A stretch of 64,000 bases of DNA, from positions 3,658,001 through 3,722,000 of the forward strand of contig NZ_CP151637.1 of NCBI RefSeq assembly GCF_038397755.1, read 5' to 3'. The stretch comes from Microbacterium sp. LWH7-1.2 (lineage in GTDB: Bacteria > Actinomycetota > Actinomycetes > Actinomycetales > Microbacteriaceae). The notes below the pieces were generated by a model that worked only from the letters and a program-made list of their open reading frames with translations, did not search any database and was not told where the DNA came from. This document shows positions 44,314 to 53,513 of the stretch, one piece after another. The translations under genes were made by a program, and so were the position numbers. The first letter of the stretch is position 1; each line of letters opens with the position of its first letter.

Positions 44314-45990
44314 ATGGAGCGAGAGATGTGGCGGCATCAACCGCGTCGGCGTAGTACCGCGCACCGCGGATCGGCCGCGCTCCTGCTGTGCGGGATGGTA
44401 GCCCTCGCTTCGGCGGCATGCGCGCCCGGAGCACCACAGACCACCACAGAGGTTCCGGTGCTCAGCCGAATGCCTGCGGGGCAGGAATCAGTCTCTCAAA
44501 TAGTGTGGAATCTTCCCGAAGGCGAGCCACCCACGCTGGATCCGAAGGACGCGGCGACGTACTCGGGAGCGACGGTGGTCTCAAATCTTTGCGATCCCCT
44601 CCTCGCAATTGACGAGGACTACAACCTGCGTCCCAATCTCGTCAGTTTCGCGGCACCGGACCCGCTCACGCTCATCTACACGCTGGAACCAGAGGCGACC
44701 TTCTGGAATGGCAGCCCCGTCACGGTTGACGACATCGTTTTCAGTCTGACGCGAGCCGCTGACCCCGCTTCGATCACGTCGTTTCTCTTCGCCAACGTGG
44801 CGAACATCGAGGCGACGACAGAACGTGAGGTGCGGGTGACGTTCTCTCGGCCCGACGTCATGTTCAATGCCGAGATGGCGACGTTCGCCGGCTCGGTCGT
44901 GGAACGTGAATACGCCGAAACCGTCGGATCGGCGTTCGGAACACCCACGGGCGGAATCATGTGCAGCGGCCCGTATTCGCTCGCCTCCTGGGAACCCGGC
45001 GACAGCATCGTCCTGGAAAGGAATCCCGCGTACTGGAACAAGGAGATTCCGTCGCTCGTAGAGCGAGCGAAGTTCACTTTCGTCACCGACAGCACGGCGT
45101 CGACGCAAGCTCTTTCCACAGGCGAGATCGACGGCTCGTACCAGATCGATCCGTCCGCGATCCCGGTTCTCAAGGACGCCTCCGCAGGCAGTCTCGTCTT
45201 CGGGCCTTCGATGGAAAGTCTGCAGCTCTACGTTGCGCGCCCCGACGGACCCCTCGCCGAGGTCGACCTGCGGCGGGCACTGCAACAGAGCATCGATCGC
45301 GCGGCGCTTGCAGCGACGGTCTACAACGGTGCCGCCGAGCCGCTGTACACCGTGCTCACGCCGCGCACCTGGCCCAACGCGCAGCGCGAGACCTATTCCG
45401 GGGCGTACGCCAAGTGGGCGGAGCAACGTCAGTATGATCCGGACAGGGCTCAGTCGCTGGTTGACGAGTCGTCCTACAGTGGCGATCCCCTTGTGCTGGG
45501 CATTCCAGCGGGTCAGGCGACGATCTCGAGTGTCGCTCAACTCCTTCAGCAGCAGTCGAAGGCAGTTGGTATCAACATCAATATCAAAGACATTCAGCCG
45601 CTCGACTACGCCACCGCGGCGTACGACGAACCGACGCGTACGCGGCTCGGGTTGGATCTGATGATCGGGACCTCCTTCAACGCCGCCGCTGAGCCGCTCG
45701 AGCCGCTCGGGTTCACCTTGTCCGAGGGTGCTCCGTACAACTACACAAACTTCAGCGATGCTTCGGTGTCGGCGCTTCTCGAGGAGGCGCGCGGGACGCT
45801 CGACGCGGATCGTCGAGCAGAGCTCATCGTCGAAGCTCAGGACATCGCGGAGGATTCCTCCGCCACCGTCCCGCTGTTGAGTCTTTCCACCACGACGTTT
45901 GTGAATTCTCGTCTGGGGGGAGCGATCACCTCGTTCGCTTACATGTCAATGCCCGCGATCGCGTATCTCGGCGGGGTGACGGCGCAATGA
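44314..45990 (+). CDS. ABC transporter substrate-binding lipoprotein, family 5 (peptide/opine type)
   Basis: 558 residues from ATG 44314; GTG 44302 is possible. The N-terminus has Arg residues, a hydrophobic stretch and the lipobox LASAAC, giving a membrane-anchored lipoprotein. The mature part has the SBP_bac_5 signature (VSNLCDPLLAIDEDYNLRPN; WEPGDSIVLERNPAYWNK). It would deliver a substrate to the DppBCDF-like importer at 49803-53513. It overlaps the following amidohydrolase by ATGA. A second paralogue is at 55495-57138. Confidence 0.92.
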   Translation: MEREMWRHQPRRRSTAHRGSAALLLCGMVALASAACAPGAPQTTTEVPVLSRMPAGQESVSQIVWNLPEGEPPTLDPKDAATYSGATVVSNLCDPLLAIDEDYNLRPNLVSFAAPDPLTLIYTLEPEATFWNGSPVTVDDIVFSLTRAADPASITSFLFANVANIEATTEREVRVTFSRPDVMFNAEMATFAGSVVEREYAETVGSAFGTPTGGIMCSGPYSLASWEPGDSIVLERNPAYWNKEIPSLVERAKFTFVTDSTASTQALSTGEIDGSYQIDPSAIPVLKDASAGSLVFGPSMESLQLYVARPDGPLAEVDLRRALQQSIDRAALAATVYNGAAEPLYTVLTPRTWPNAQRETYSGAYAKWAEQRQYDPDRAQSLVDESSYSGDPLVLGIPAGQATISSVAQLLQQQSKAVGININIKDIQPLDYATAAYDEPTRTRLGLDLMIGTSFNAAAEPLEPLGFTLSEGAPYNYTNFSDASVSALLEEARGTLDADRRAELIVEAQDIAEDSSATVPLLSLSTTTFVNSRLGGAITSFAYMSMPAIAYLGGVTAQ

Positions 45991-47714
45991 GGACCGTTCC
46001 CACATCGAATCCTTCGAGTGCTCGCCCGATGGTGAACCACGTTCTCACCAACGGCATAGTTCGAACCTCCGACGAGGCCGTGCCCCACGGCGACACTCTC
46101 ATCGTCCGCAACGGCCGTGTCGACTGGGTGGGAGAGCGCGCCGATTCTCCCGATTGGGGGGAACTTCCGGTTGTGGACCTGGGCGGGAAGACAATCATTC
46201 CTGGAATGATCGATGCGCACTCGCACCCTGCGCTGGTGGCCATGAGCCAATGGCACATCGCGCTCCCGCGCACGGATGATCTGGACGAGCTCCTCGGGTT
46301 CATCCGTCACTACGGTCAGCTCCATCCGAAGGAGGAGTGGCCGTACCTGTACTTCGAGTATTACTCGCCGGCAGTGTTCGGTGAAGGGGCTCCCACTAAG
46401 GAGCTGCTCGACCAGGCGATCTCGGATCGTCCGGTGCTGTGTCAAGACGCCGGGGACCACGCGAGCTGGGTGAACAGTCGGATGCTCGAGATGCTCGGGA
46501 TCGACAAGGGGACGCCCGATCCCGAACCCGCTGGCCTTGAACGATTCGTCCGCAGCGAGTCGGGGGAGCCGACTGGTTTGGTCCTCGAAAACGCGCACAT
46601 CCCCCTTCTGCCCGTCATGTACGAGGCGCTCGGTTGGTCGCCGCCCGAGTATCCCACGCCTGAGACGATCACTCCGGTCCTCGAGTTCCTCTCGAGCAAG
46701 GGAGTGGTGGCGATCTTCGACGCGCTGATTGAAAGCCCAGAAGTCATCGACGCGATGGTGGAGATCGACCGGCGGGGCGATCTTCCAATGCACTATGAGG
46801 GAGCGATCCGATTCCGATCGCTCGCCGACCTCCCGGACGCCTTGAAGTCGGTGCGTCACCTCGACGCGAAGCGGGTGTCAGAGCGGACACGGATCCGCAC
46901 CGTGAAACTGTTCTTGGACGGCACGAACGAACTGGGGAGCGGCGCGGTTCTCGAGCCGCTGCTCAGCGACGACAACTCGGGCGAGTTCGGCGCGATCCAA
47001 ATGGAGACGGACGAACTCAGCGAGTGCCTCGAGCTGTGCAACCGCGCCGGAGTGGATCTTCATATCCACATGGTGGGAGACCGCGCCTTCCGGACGGCGT
47101 GCGATGCGGTCGAACGGGCGCAGCGATCACCAGCACGCACTGACCATCCGTGGAATATCCAGGTCACCTTCGCCCATTGCGAGCTGATCGATCCGTCGGA
47201 CATGCGTCGCCCCGCTGAACTCGGGATCATCATCAACTGGACGAATCATTGGTCGGGCGGGTACTTCGGCGACGAAGCGATCCACCACCTCGGTGAAGCG
47301 CGCTGGAACCGTATGTACGACTTCAAGGTTGTCGCGGACGCCGGCGCGACGCTGACGTTCTCCAGCGACGTCGTCTCCAGTGCCGAACTTCATCGGGCAG
47401 ACCCGTTCTTCGGAATGCAGGTCGCGGCCACCCGCGTGGATCCCGAAACACCGTTAGATCCCTCCCGATGGCCCGCGGCGGCACGCCCTCAAGCCGGTTC
47501 CGCCCTCGGCATCGAGAGACTCCTTCGGGGCTACACGTCAGACGCCGCGCAGCAGCTTCGGATCACGAAGGAGTTCGGCACAATTTCGCCCGGGAAGCCT
47601 GCGCACCTCGTCGTCCTCGACCGCGACCCGTTCTCGACGCCCTCCCTCGAACTCGCTCAGGTCACACCGACCGCCGTGGTCTTCGACGGACGCGTCGTCT
47701 CGGGATCCCTGTGA
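45987..47714 (+). CDS. YtcJ-like amidohydrolase family protein
   Basis: 575 residues; the ATG overlaps the binding-protein stop. DAHSHPALVAM near residue 73 gives the first two His ligands, LHIHMVGDRAF near 352 and FAHCELIDPSDM near 394 others, and FSSDVVSS near 453 the Asp. The class 3 amidohydrolase layout with long insert matches YtcJ/exoenzyme-regulatory-type proteins that hydrolyse amide or formamide bonds. Co-translation with the binding protein implies that the imported compound or a derivative is its substrate. Confidence 0.9.
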   Translation: MRTVPTSNPSSARPMVNHVLTNGIVRTSDEAVPHGDTLIVRNGRVDWVGERADSPDWGELPVVDLGGKTIIPGMIDAHSHPALVAMSQWHIALPRTDDLDELLGFIRHYGQLHPKEEWPYLYFEYYSPAVFGEGAPTKELLDQAISDRPVLCQDAGDHASWVNSRMLEMLGIDKGTPDPEPAGLERFVRSESGEPTGLVLENAHIPLLPVMYEALGWSPPEYPTPETITPVLEFLSSKGVVAIFDALIESPEVIDAMVEIDRRGDLPMHYEGAIRFRSLADLPDALKSVRHLDAKRVSERTRIRTVKLFLDGTNELGSGAVLEPLLSDDNSGEFGAIQMETDELSECLELCNRAGVDLHIHMVGDRAFRTACDAVERAQRSPARTDHPWNIQVTFAHCELIDPSDMRRPAELGIIINWTNHWSGGYFGDEAIHHLGEARWNRMYDFKVVADAGATLTFSSDVVSSAELHRADPFFGMQVAATRVDPETPLDPSRWPAAARPQAGSALGIERLLRGYTSDAAQQLRITKEFGTISPGKPAHLVVLDRDPFSTPSLELAQVTPTAVVFDGRVVSGSL

Positions 47715-47803
47715 CATTCGCGATCGCAACGCGGACGCTGCGGTGACTTGTCGCGCGTCCTCCCCGTCAACCTCTGATTCTGCACCCCACTCAAGGAGTT
47801 CCC

Positions 47804-48268
47804 GTGACCAGTGTTCCCAGTCCCGCTCTGGAGTTCGTCTTCGAACTCTTCATCGATGTCGAGGAAGGCTGGCACATCGGACGTGGCCCTGATGAGAAGC
47901 TGTGGTTCACACCGGTGACCGGTGGGCGCATCTGCGGCCCCCGGCTCTCAGGATCCGTGGTGCCCGGCGGTGGCGATTGGTCGACCAAGCGCCTGGACAC
48001 TACGCAGGTCGAAGCACGCTATCTCATCCGCGCTGAGGACGGCTCTATCATCGACATCGTCAATCGTGGCTACTTCCGGGCCAGCCCGGATGTTGAACGG
48101 CGGCTGGATGCGGGGGAACGAGTCGACGAGAACGAGTACTACTTCCGCACAGCGTTCACGTTTCGTACTGATGCGCCAGCGCATCGGTGGTTGGCAGAGA
48201 GTCAGTTCGTGGGTTTCGCACGCGATGAGGAAGGCCAGATCCGTATCCGCGTCTACCTGCTCGCTTAG
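47804..48268 (+). CDS. DUF3237/UPF0311-family protein
   Basis: 154 residues. FVFELFIDVEEGWHIGRGPD, GGRICGPRLSGSVVPGGGDW and YYFRTAFTFRTDAPAHRWL are typical of DUF3237 small beta-barrels, often found near aromatic and amide catabolic genes, with no proven reaction. The ATG follows AAGGAG by 6 bases. It continues the operon of binding protein and amidohydrolase. Confidence 0.85.
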   Translation: MTSVPSPALEFVFELFIDVEEGWHIGRGPDEKLWFTPVTGGRICGPRLSGSVVPGGGDWSTKRLDTTQVEARYLIRAEDGSIIDIVNRGYFRASPDVERRLDAGERVDENEYYFRTAFTFRTDAPAHRWLAESQFVGFARDEEGQIRIRVYLLA

Positions 48269-48393
48269 CTGCAGAGCGGTTCCGAGCATCTTCGAGACGC
48301 ATCGCCGCTAGCATTGGGCCGCCGGGCGGCCAGCGGTCGCTCATGGAACGGCGAGCGGCAGCATCAGGACTTCGAACGGAGGACCCGACCGAA

Positions 48394-48984
48394 ATGCCCA
48401 AGATCGTGGACCACAAGGAGCGGAAGCACGAGATCAGTGTCGCGGCGATGCGTGTGCTCGCCCGGAGCGGACCCGATGGTCTGACGTTGCGGGCGCTTGC
48501 ACGCGAGCTGAATGGCTCGATCACGTTGGTCACACATTTCTACGCAGACCGTCAGACGCTCCTTGAGGGAATCATCGACGAGCTCTCCACGAACTACGAC
48601 GAAGATCTGGCATCGATTCCGGCGGGCAGCAACAAGATCGAGGATCTCCGTGCTTATCTGCTCTGGATGGTCCCCCAGACCCCTGAGGAGGTCGATGTGG
48701 AGCGCTGCCGAGTCGCGCTCGTTCACTCGGCCGACAATCCTGCTATCGCGCGGTTCTTCGCATCTATGGAGGCGAAGGCGCGCGCGGCATTCGAGGAGCG
48801 GCTCGAGGGGCTCGTTGCCCCAGCTGAGATTCGCGGGGCGATTGATTTCCTCCGTGCCCTTGTCAACGGTGCTGTGCTCTCTGCCGTCGAGCACCCCGAG
48901 ATCTGGACTCCGGAACGGCAACTCCACGTCGTCGACTTGGGACTGAGCGCGCTTGGCCTGATGCGCATGAGGGCGCAGGGGTAG
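48394..48984 (+). CDS. TetR-family transcriptional regulator
   Basis: 196 residues from ATG 48394 with GGAGGA upstream; an in-frame ATG at 48343 is less likely. The HTH at about residues 8-52 includes ISVAAMRVLARSGPDGLTLR and GSITLVTHFYADRQTLLEG, then a C-terminal ligand domain. It may regulate the 44-49 kb genes or the ABC importer. No clear palindrome was identified beside it. Confidence 0.88.
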   Translation: MPKIVDHKERKHEISVAAMRVLARSGPDGLTLRALARELNGSITLVTHFYADRQTLLEGIIDELSTNYDEDLASIPAGSNKIEDLRAYLLWMVPQTPEEVDVERCRVALVHSADNPAIARFFASMEAKARAAFEERLEGLVAPAEIRGAIDFLRALVNGAVLSAVEHPEIWTPERQLHVVDLGLSALGLMRMRAQG

Positions 48985-49293
48985 ACGGTAGGTAGTGGCC
49001 GCCTTCTGGTGAGGGCTGCGACGGGCCCCGTCACAGGCTCGGGGGTCAACGGGCAGAGGTGGTCCGCCAGCCCTTCCGACAATCGTGAGAGGCACGTGCT
49101 CACTGAGCGCACGTGTGTGGAGCTGATGTGCGAGCCTCCTAGCAAAACGAGCGCACCGTTGTCCGACGCGCTCGAGGTTGCCCCGGGCGAAATCGCGATG
49201 GAGACTGAAGTGGAGTCGCCACTGACCGCGGATCACCAAGCACCCCCCAACGCAAGGTTGCCCGATAAAGCCCCGATGGAAGGAGTTCGCGAC

Positions 49294-49686
49294 ATGTCGT
49301 ATGCGCAGGTTCTGCAGACATACATGGATGCGCTTGGCCGGAGTGACTATGTCACTATTGCTGGGCTATTCACTGCGGCTGGAAAGGTGCGCTCTCCCTT
49401 CTTGGGCGAGATGGCCGCCGAACCGTTCTTCGATCGCCTTGCGCAGGCATCCGAAACGAACGTGATCACGCCGATCGACATCTTCCTCAGCGAGAGTGGG
49501 GCGCCCAACGCTGTCGCCTACTTCCAGTACGACTGGACTGTGAGGGACGGCACATTGATCAGCTTCAAAGTCATGGATCTGTTTCACTTCGCTCCTGAGA
49601 GCGATCGGATCACGTACCTCGACATCGTCTACGACACGTTTCCGATTCGTGACTCCCATGGGAACAAGTACGAGTCGCCGATGTGA
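49294..49686 (+). CDS. SnoaL-like/NTF2-fold small protein
   Basis: 130 residues from ATG 49294, with AAGGAG 8 bases upstream; the open frame reaches further upstream, but without family features. VLQTYMDALGRSDYVTIAGL, FLGEMAAEPFFDRLA and FDLFHF-like MDLFHFAPES indicate the cone-shaped NTF2/SnoaL fold, used by isomerases, dehydratases and hydrolases of small molecules. Its reaction is unknown. Convergent with the ABC operon. Confidence 0.8.
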   Translation: MSYAQVLQTYMDALGRSDYVTIAGLFTAAGKVRSPFLGEMAAEPFFDRLAQASETNVITPIDIFLSESGAPNAVAYFQYDWTVRDGTLISFKVMDLFHFAPESDRITYLDIVYDTFPIRDSHGNKYESPM

Positions 49687-49802
49687 GATGACGGGCGGCG
49701 CCCCGGTCGGGACCGGTTGTTCACCGGCCTTTGGTCCACGGTAGATCACGCTAGTTGTGCCGACCCTGCGCGCCGAGATCGATCGCCCGGGCCCAACACT
49801 TG

Positions 49803-50639
49803 TCAGACACGCCCTCGCTCTGGGGACGCGTCGCGTCGCGCGACCCGCATCCGCTCCGGCGGACGCCAGCCCCGGCTGGGAACAGACGCCACAAGCCGTT
49901 GCGTGTATGGGTGTGAGGGGGAGGTGAGCACGGCCTCGACGTCGCCCTCCTCGACGATCTCACCGTGGCGCATCACGATCACCCGATCGCAGACTTGTCG
50001 CACAACCGCGAGGTCGTGTGAGACGAAGAGGTATGACACGTCACTCTGCTGCCGCAGTTCGACCAAGAGATTGAGGATCTGTGCCTGGACACTGACATCG
50101 AGCGCGGAGACTGCCTCATCGAGAATGACGAGCTCCGGGCTCGGCGCGAGCGCGCGGGCGATGGCAAAGCGCTGGCGTTGGCCCCCCGACAGCGCGCGAG
50201 GGTAGGAATGTGAATGCCGTTCTTCCAGCCCGACCCGCTCTAACAGCTGAGCAACGTACTCCGCGCGGGACAAGCCGGCGGGGGCGCCGTTCACCGCGAT
50301 GACCTCCCCGAGGCAGTTGCCCAGCCGCTGACGCGGGTCCAGTGAGCCGAACGGATCTTGGAATACCATTTGCGCACGTCTTGCCTGGACACGACGACTA
50401 GCCAGGTTGCGTGGCGGTCGCACAGGAGTACCTCGGAACAGGATCTCGCCCGAGGTGGGCGGTTCCAGCCCCGCAATCATTCGCGCCGTCGTCGACTTCC
50501 CTGACCCCGACTCGCCCACCAGGCCGAGCGACTCGCCCGGAAAGATGGTTAACGAGACGGAGTCGACTGCTCTCACCGATCCTGAAGCCGTGTGAAAACT
50601 CTTCGTCAGGCGTTCAGCCGTCACGAGTGCGTCGGTCAT
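49803..50639 (-). CDS. ABC importer ATPase, OppF/DppF type
   Basis: 278 residues from ATG 50639, which overlaps the stop of the previous ATPase as ATGA. Walker A GESGSGKST near 43, Q-loop MVFQDPFGSLDPRQ, signature LSGGQRQR near 153 and Walker B LVILDEAVSALD near 172. The C-terminal HPYTQRLVASVP is the oligopeptide/dipeptide ABC motif. It is the last gene of the importer operon. Confidence 0.94.
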   Translation of the reverse strand: MTDALVTAERLTKSFHTASGSVRAVDSVSLTIFPGESLGLVGESGSGKSTTARMIAGLEPPTSGEILFRGTPVRPPRNLASRRVQARRAQMVFQDPFGSLDPRQRLGNCLGEVIAVNGAPAGLSRAEYVAQLLERVGLEERHSHSYPRALSGGQRQRFAIARALAPSPELVILDEAVSALDVSVQAQILNLLVELRQQSDVSYLFVSHDLAVVRQVCDRVIVMRHGEIVEEGDVEAVLTSPSHPYTQRLVASVPSRGWRPPERMRVARRDASPERGRV

Positions 50640-51649
50640 GTGTTCACTCCCTCGATCGCTGGCGACAATTCGTGAGAACGAATGCAGGCGCTGACTTGCT
50701 GCGTCGCCGCCTCGGTGAGCGGTGGGTCTGTGGCGTAGCAGCTCGAGATGGTGAACGCGCATCGGTCTGCGAACGCGCAGCCGTGGCCGGCCGTTGCCGC
50801 GGACGCCGGGACGCCGGGGATACTCAGCGGGAGTCTGCGCACCTTGGCGCTCGGGCGGGAAGAGAGAAGCGCGGCCGTGTATGGATGCCGGGGATGCTCT
50901 GTCACCCGCTCGGACGGACCCTCCTCCACGATTCTCCCTGCGTACATCACCGCTATCCGATCCGTGGCGGCGGCCGCGAGGTCGAGGTCGTGAGTGATGA
51001 ACACCAAACCCACGCCATGAGTCTTCGTGATGTCGGCGAATATGCTCATCACCTCGGCTTGCACCGTGACGTCGAGAGCGGTAGTCGGCTCGTCGGCAAG
51101 GATGAGCTGGGGCTCGGTCATGAGGGCTGCAACGATCATGACTCGTTGCAGCAGGCCGCCGGATAGCTGGCTCGGGTACTGCGACATACGACGTGCGGGA
51201 TCCTGCACCCCCACCTCTGCAAGGAGTTCAAGCGCCCGTGCGGTCGCAGCGCGTCGAGGCATTGCCCGCGTCGCCACCACCGCCTCTACGAGAAAGTCGC
51301 CCACGGTCCAGAGAGGGTTGATGTGCGCTCGCGGATCCTGATGGATCATCGCTACACGCCGTGCCCGGAAGTCGACGAGTTGGCGACGATCCATTTCGAA
51401 GATGCTCTGATTGCGGAAGTCAGCGCGACCCGAGGCGACCATCCCAGCCGGCAGCTGCCGCATGATGGCGCGCATGGTCATCGACTTTCCAGAGCCGGAC
51501 TCGCCGACGATCCCGAGAGCCTCGCCGGGCTTCACGTCGATGTTGACGCCCCGCAGTATCGGGGTGGTGTTGCCCTTGGCTCGCATTTCTACGCGCAGAT
51601 CGCGCACCGACAACAGGGACTCCGCGCCACGGGCCAGAGAGATCGTCAT
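50636..51649 (-). CDS. ABC importer ATPase, OppD/DppD type
   Basis: 337 residues from ATG 51649 (ATGA overlap with the permease stop). Walker A GESGSGKSM near 47, signature LSGGLLQRV, Walker B LILADEPTTALDVT near 180, and a C-terminal Cys-containing region (CAFADRCAFTISSCY) of the kind that binds an iron-sulfur cluster or Zn in DppD proteins. Full length. Confidence 0.94.
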   Translation of the reverse strand: MTISLARGAESLLSVRDLRVEMRAKGNTTPILRGVNIDVKPGEALGIVGESGSGKSMTMRAIMRQLPAGMVASGRADFRNQSIFEMDRRQLVDFRARRVAMIHQDPRAHINPLWTVGDFLVEAVVATRAMPRRAATARALELLAEVGVQDPARRMSQYPSQLSGGLLQRVMIVAALMTEPQLILADEPTTALDVTVQAEVMSIFADITKTHGVGLVFITHDLDLAAAATDRIAVMYAGRIVEEGPSERVTEHPRHPYTAALLSSRPSAKVRRLPLSIPGVPASAATAGHGCAFADRCAFTISSCYATDPPLTEAATQQVSACIRSHELSPAIEGVNT

Positions 51650-52509
51650 GCCGCCCTCCCGACGACGCGGGCGAGTCGATCGCCCAGCAAAGTGAACGCG
51701 ACCACGGAGATCACGATCATCGCTCCGGCCGCGAACGTCTGCTGCATGTTTCCGGATAGCAGCTCGGACCTTCCGGCTACGACCATCGCACCCCACTCTG
51801 CGGTTGGAGCCTGAATACCGAGTCCGATGAACGAGAGCGCCCCGAACTCGAGCAGGGCGACCCCGAAGCTGAACGTGGCCTGGGCCAGGATCAGGGAGCT
51901 CAGCCCGCGCACGATGTGCATATTGATCCGAGCCGACGAGACGCCTGAGAGCGTGAGCGCCTCGATGTAGGGTTTCCGTCGCTCCACCAAGGCAGACGAC
52001 CGGATGATGCGGGCAACATACGGGGCGCTCGCTATCGACATAGCGATGACCGGGGCCCAGAACCCAGTGCCGAGGATAGTCACAGCTATGAGGGCGACAA
52101 GGATGCCGGGCACGGCGATCATCACGTTGAGCGTTCCGCCCACCCCGGCGTCAACGGCCCCGCCGAACCAGGCCGAGAGCACCGCGAGGGCGCAGCCGCT
52201 GAGCATGCTGAAGACGACGATGAGCGCAGCCGCCGCGTAGCTGATGCGCGCGCCCCACAGCAAACGAGAGAAGATATCGCGCCCGAGAGAGTCCGTTCCG
52301 AGGACGTGAGCGGGGGAGGGGCTTTGATTGGCTGCCAGGATGTCGGTGGCGTCCGGCGGATAGGGCGCGATCCAAGGACCCAGGATCGCGACGCTGAGAA
52401 GAGCCACACAGAAGAGGATCAGGATCAACAGGTAAGGATCTGCGGCGCGCAGCCGCAGTCTGGTGTGCGCCAGCGTTGGAGTCGCCGGGGTCGTGATAAC
52501 CGGGTTCAT
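51646..52509 (-). CDS. ABC importer permease, OppC/DppC type
   Basis: 287 residues with an N-terminal cytoplasmic tail, first membrane segment near residue 33 (LILFCVALLSVAILG), NQSPSPAHVLGTDSLGRDIF and the EAA-type loop EALTLSGVSSARINMHIVRG. It overlaps its neighbours by 4 bases on both sides, so the four importer genes are tightly coupled. Confidence 0.94.
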   Translation of the reverse strand: MNPVITTPATPTLAHTRLRLRAADPYLLILILFCVALLSVAILGPWIAPYPPDATDILAANQSPSPAHVLGTDSLGRDIFSRLLWGARISYAAAALIVVFSMLSGCALAVLSAWFGGAVDAGVGGTLNVMIAVPGILVALIAVTILGTGFWAPVIAMSIASAPYVARIIRSSALVERRKPYIEALTLSGVSSARINMHIVRGLSSLILAQATFSFGVALLEFGALSFIGLGIQAPTAEWGAMVVAGRSELLSGNMQQTFAAGAMIVISVVAFTLLGDRLARVVGRAA

Positions 52510-53513
52510 GTGGCGCGCCTTCCTCGTCGAGCGGTTGGATCGATCGCGAAGTGAATGAGGTCGACGAGAGTCATCATCGCGACGAAGACCGCAACGATCA
52601 GCACGCTGATTGCGGCCACCACGGGTACGTCCTTGCTCGAGACGCTCCGCACGAGCAGCGACCCGACTCCGTCGATGGTGAACGCGCTCTCCACCACGAC
52701 GCTGCCGGCGACGAGCGCCGCGAGCGTCAACCCGGCTGCGGTGACTATGGGGATTCCGGCGTTGCGAAGGATGTGCTTACGGATGATCAGCGAACGCGGG
52801 AGACCGCGACCCTCCGCGGTACGGACGTGCTCGTTCGTACGCTGCTCACTGACCGCTGCCATCGAGATCTGCGCCATGTACGCGATCCATGCGATCGACA
52901 ACGCTATTGCGGGCAATGTGAGGTGCCAGATGCGGTCCGGACCCGGCGCACCCGCTCCATAGGTCGGGAACAAGCGCAGATTGACCGCGAACACGCCAAG
53001 AAGGGCCGTGGCGGCGACGTAACTGGGAATCGAGATGAGAACGGCGATCAGAACCACCATGACGGGTTTGATCTTGGTGCTGAGCCCTCCGACCAGGCCG
53101 AGCGCGATCCCGACGATCAGGATGAGGATCCCGGCATAGACCACGAGAGAAGCCGTCGTCTCGATGCGGGGGAGCAGTACCGTACCGACTGCATCTTTGT
53201 ACGTGTAAGAGGTTCCCAGATCTCCCGTCAGGAATCCCCCGAGCCAATTCGCGTAACGCACGATGAGCGGATCGTCCAGCCCGAGCTGCTCCCGCAGTTG
53301 GGCCCGCTGCTCGGCGGAAGCCTTACCCCCGAGGATCTGTGTCACCGGGTCACCGGGGGTGAGTGTGAGCGCGGCGAACACCACGAACGAGGTAAGCAAG
53401 ATGGTGGTGATCGGCCCGATGATCCATCGCCACGCGTTTGACAGGATCGTCCTCCCACGGTCGATTCCGGACCTCTTCTCGGCGGCCTGCACGCGGCTCG
53501 TCACCGTGGTCAC
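52506..53513 (-). CDS. ABC importer permease, OppB/DppB type
   Basis: 335 residues from GTG 53513, which overlaps the amidase TGA; a longer in-frame reading lies inside the amidase and is rejected. LTPGDPVTQILGGKASAEQR with QLREQLGLDDP is the OppB N-terminal periplasmic signature; the EAA loop is VRTAEGRGLPRSLIIRKHIL. It is the first importer gene after the amidase. Confidence 0.92.
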   Translation of the reverse strand: MTTVTSRVQAAEKRSGIDRGRTILSNAWRWIIGPITTILLTSFVVFAALTLTPGDPVTQILGGKASAEQRAQLREQLGLDDPLIVRYANWLGGFLTGDLGTSYTYKDAVGTVLLPRIETTASLVVYAGILILIVGIALGLVGGLSTKIKPVMVVLIAVLISIPSYVAATALLGVFAVNLRLFPTYGAGAPGPDRIWHLTLPAIALSIAWIAYMAQISMAAVSEQRTNEHVRTAEGRGLPRSLIIRKHILRNAGIPIVTAAGLTLAALVAGSVVVESAFTIDGVGSLLVRSVSSKDVPVVAAISVLIVAVFVAMMTLVDLIHFAIDPTARRGRRAT

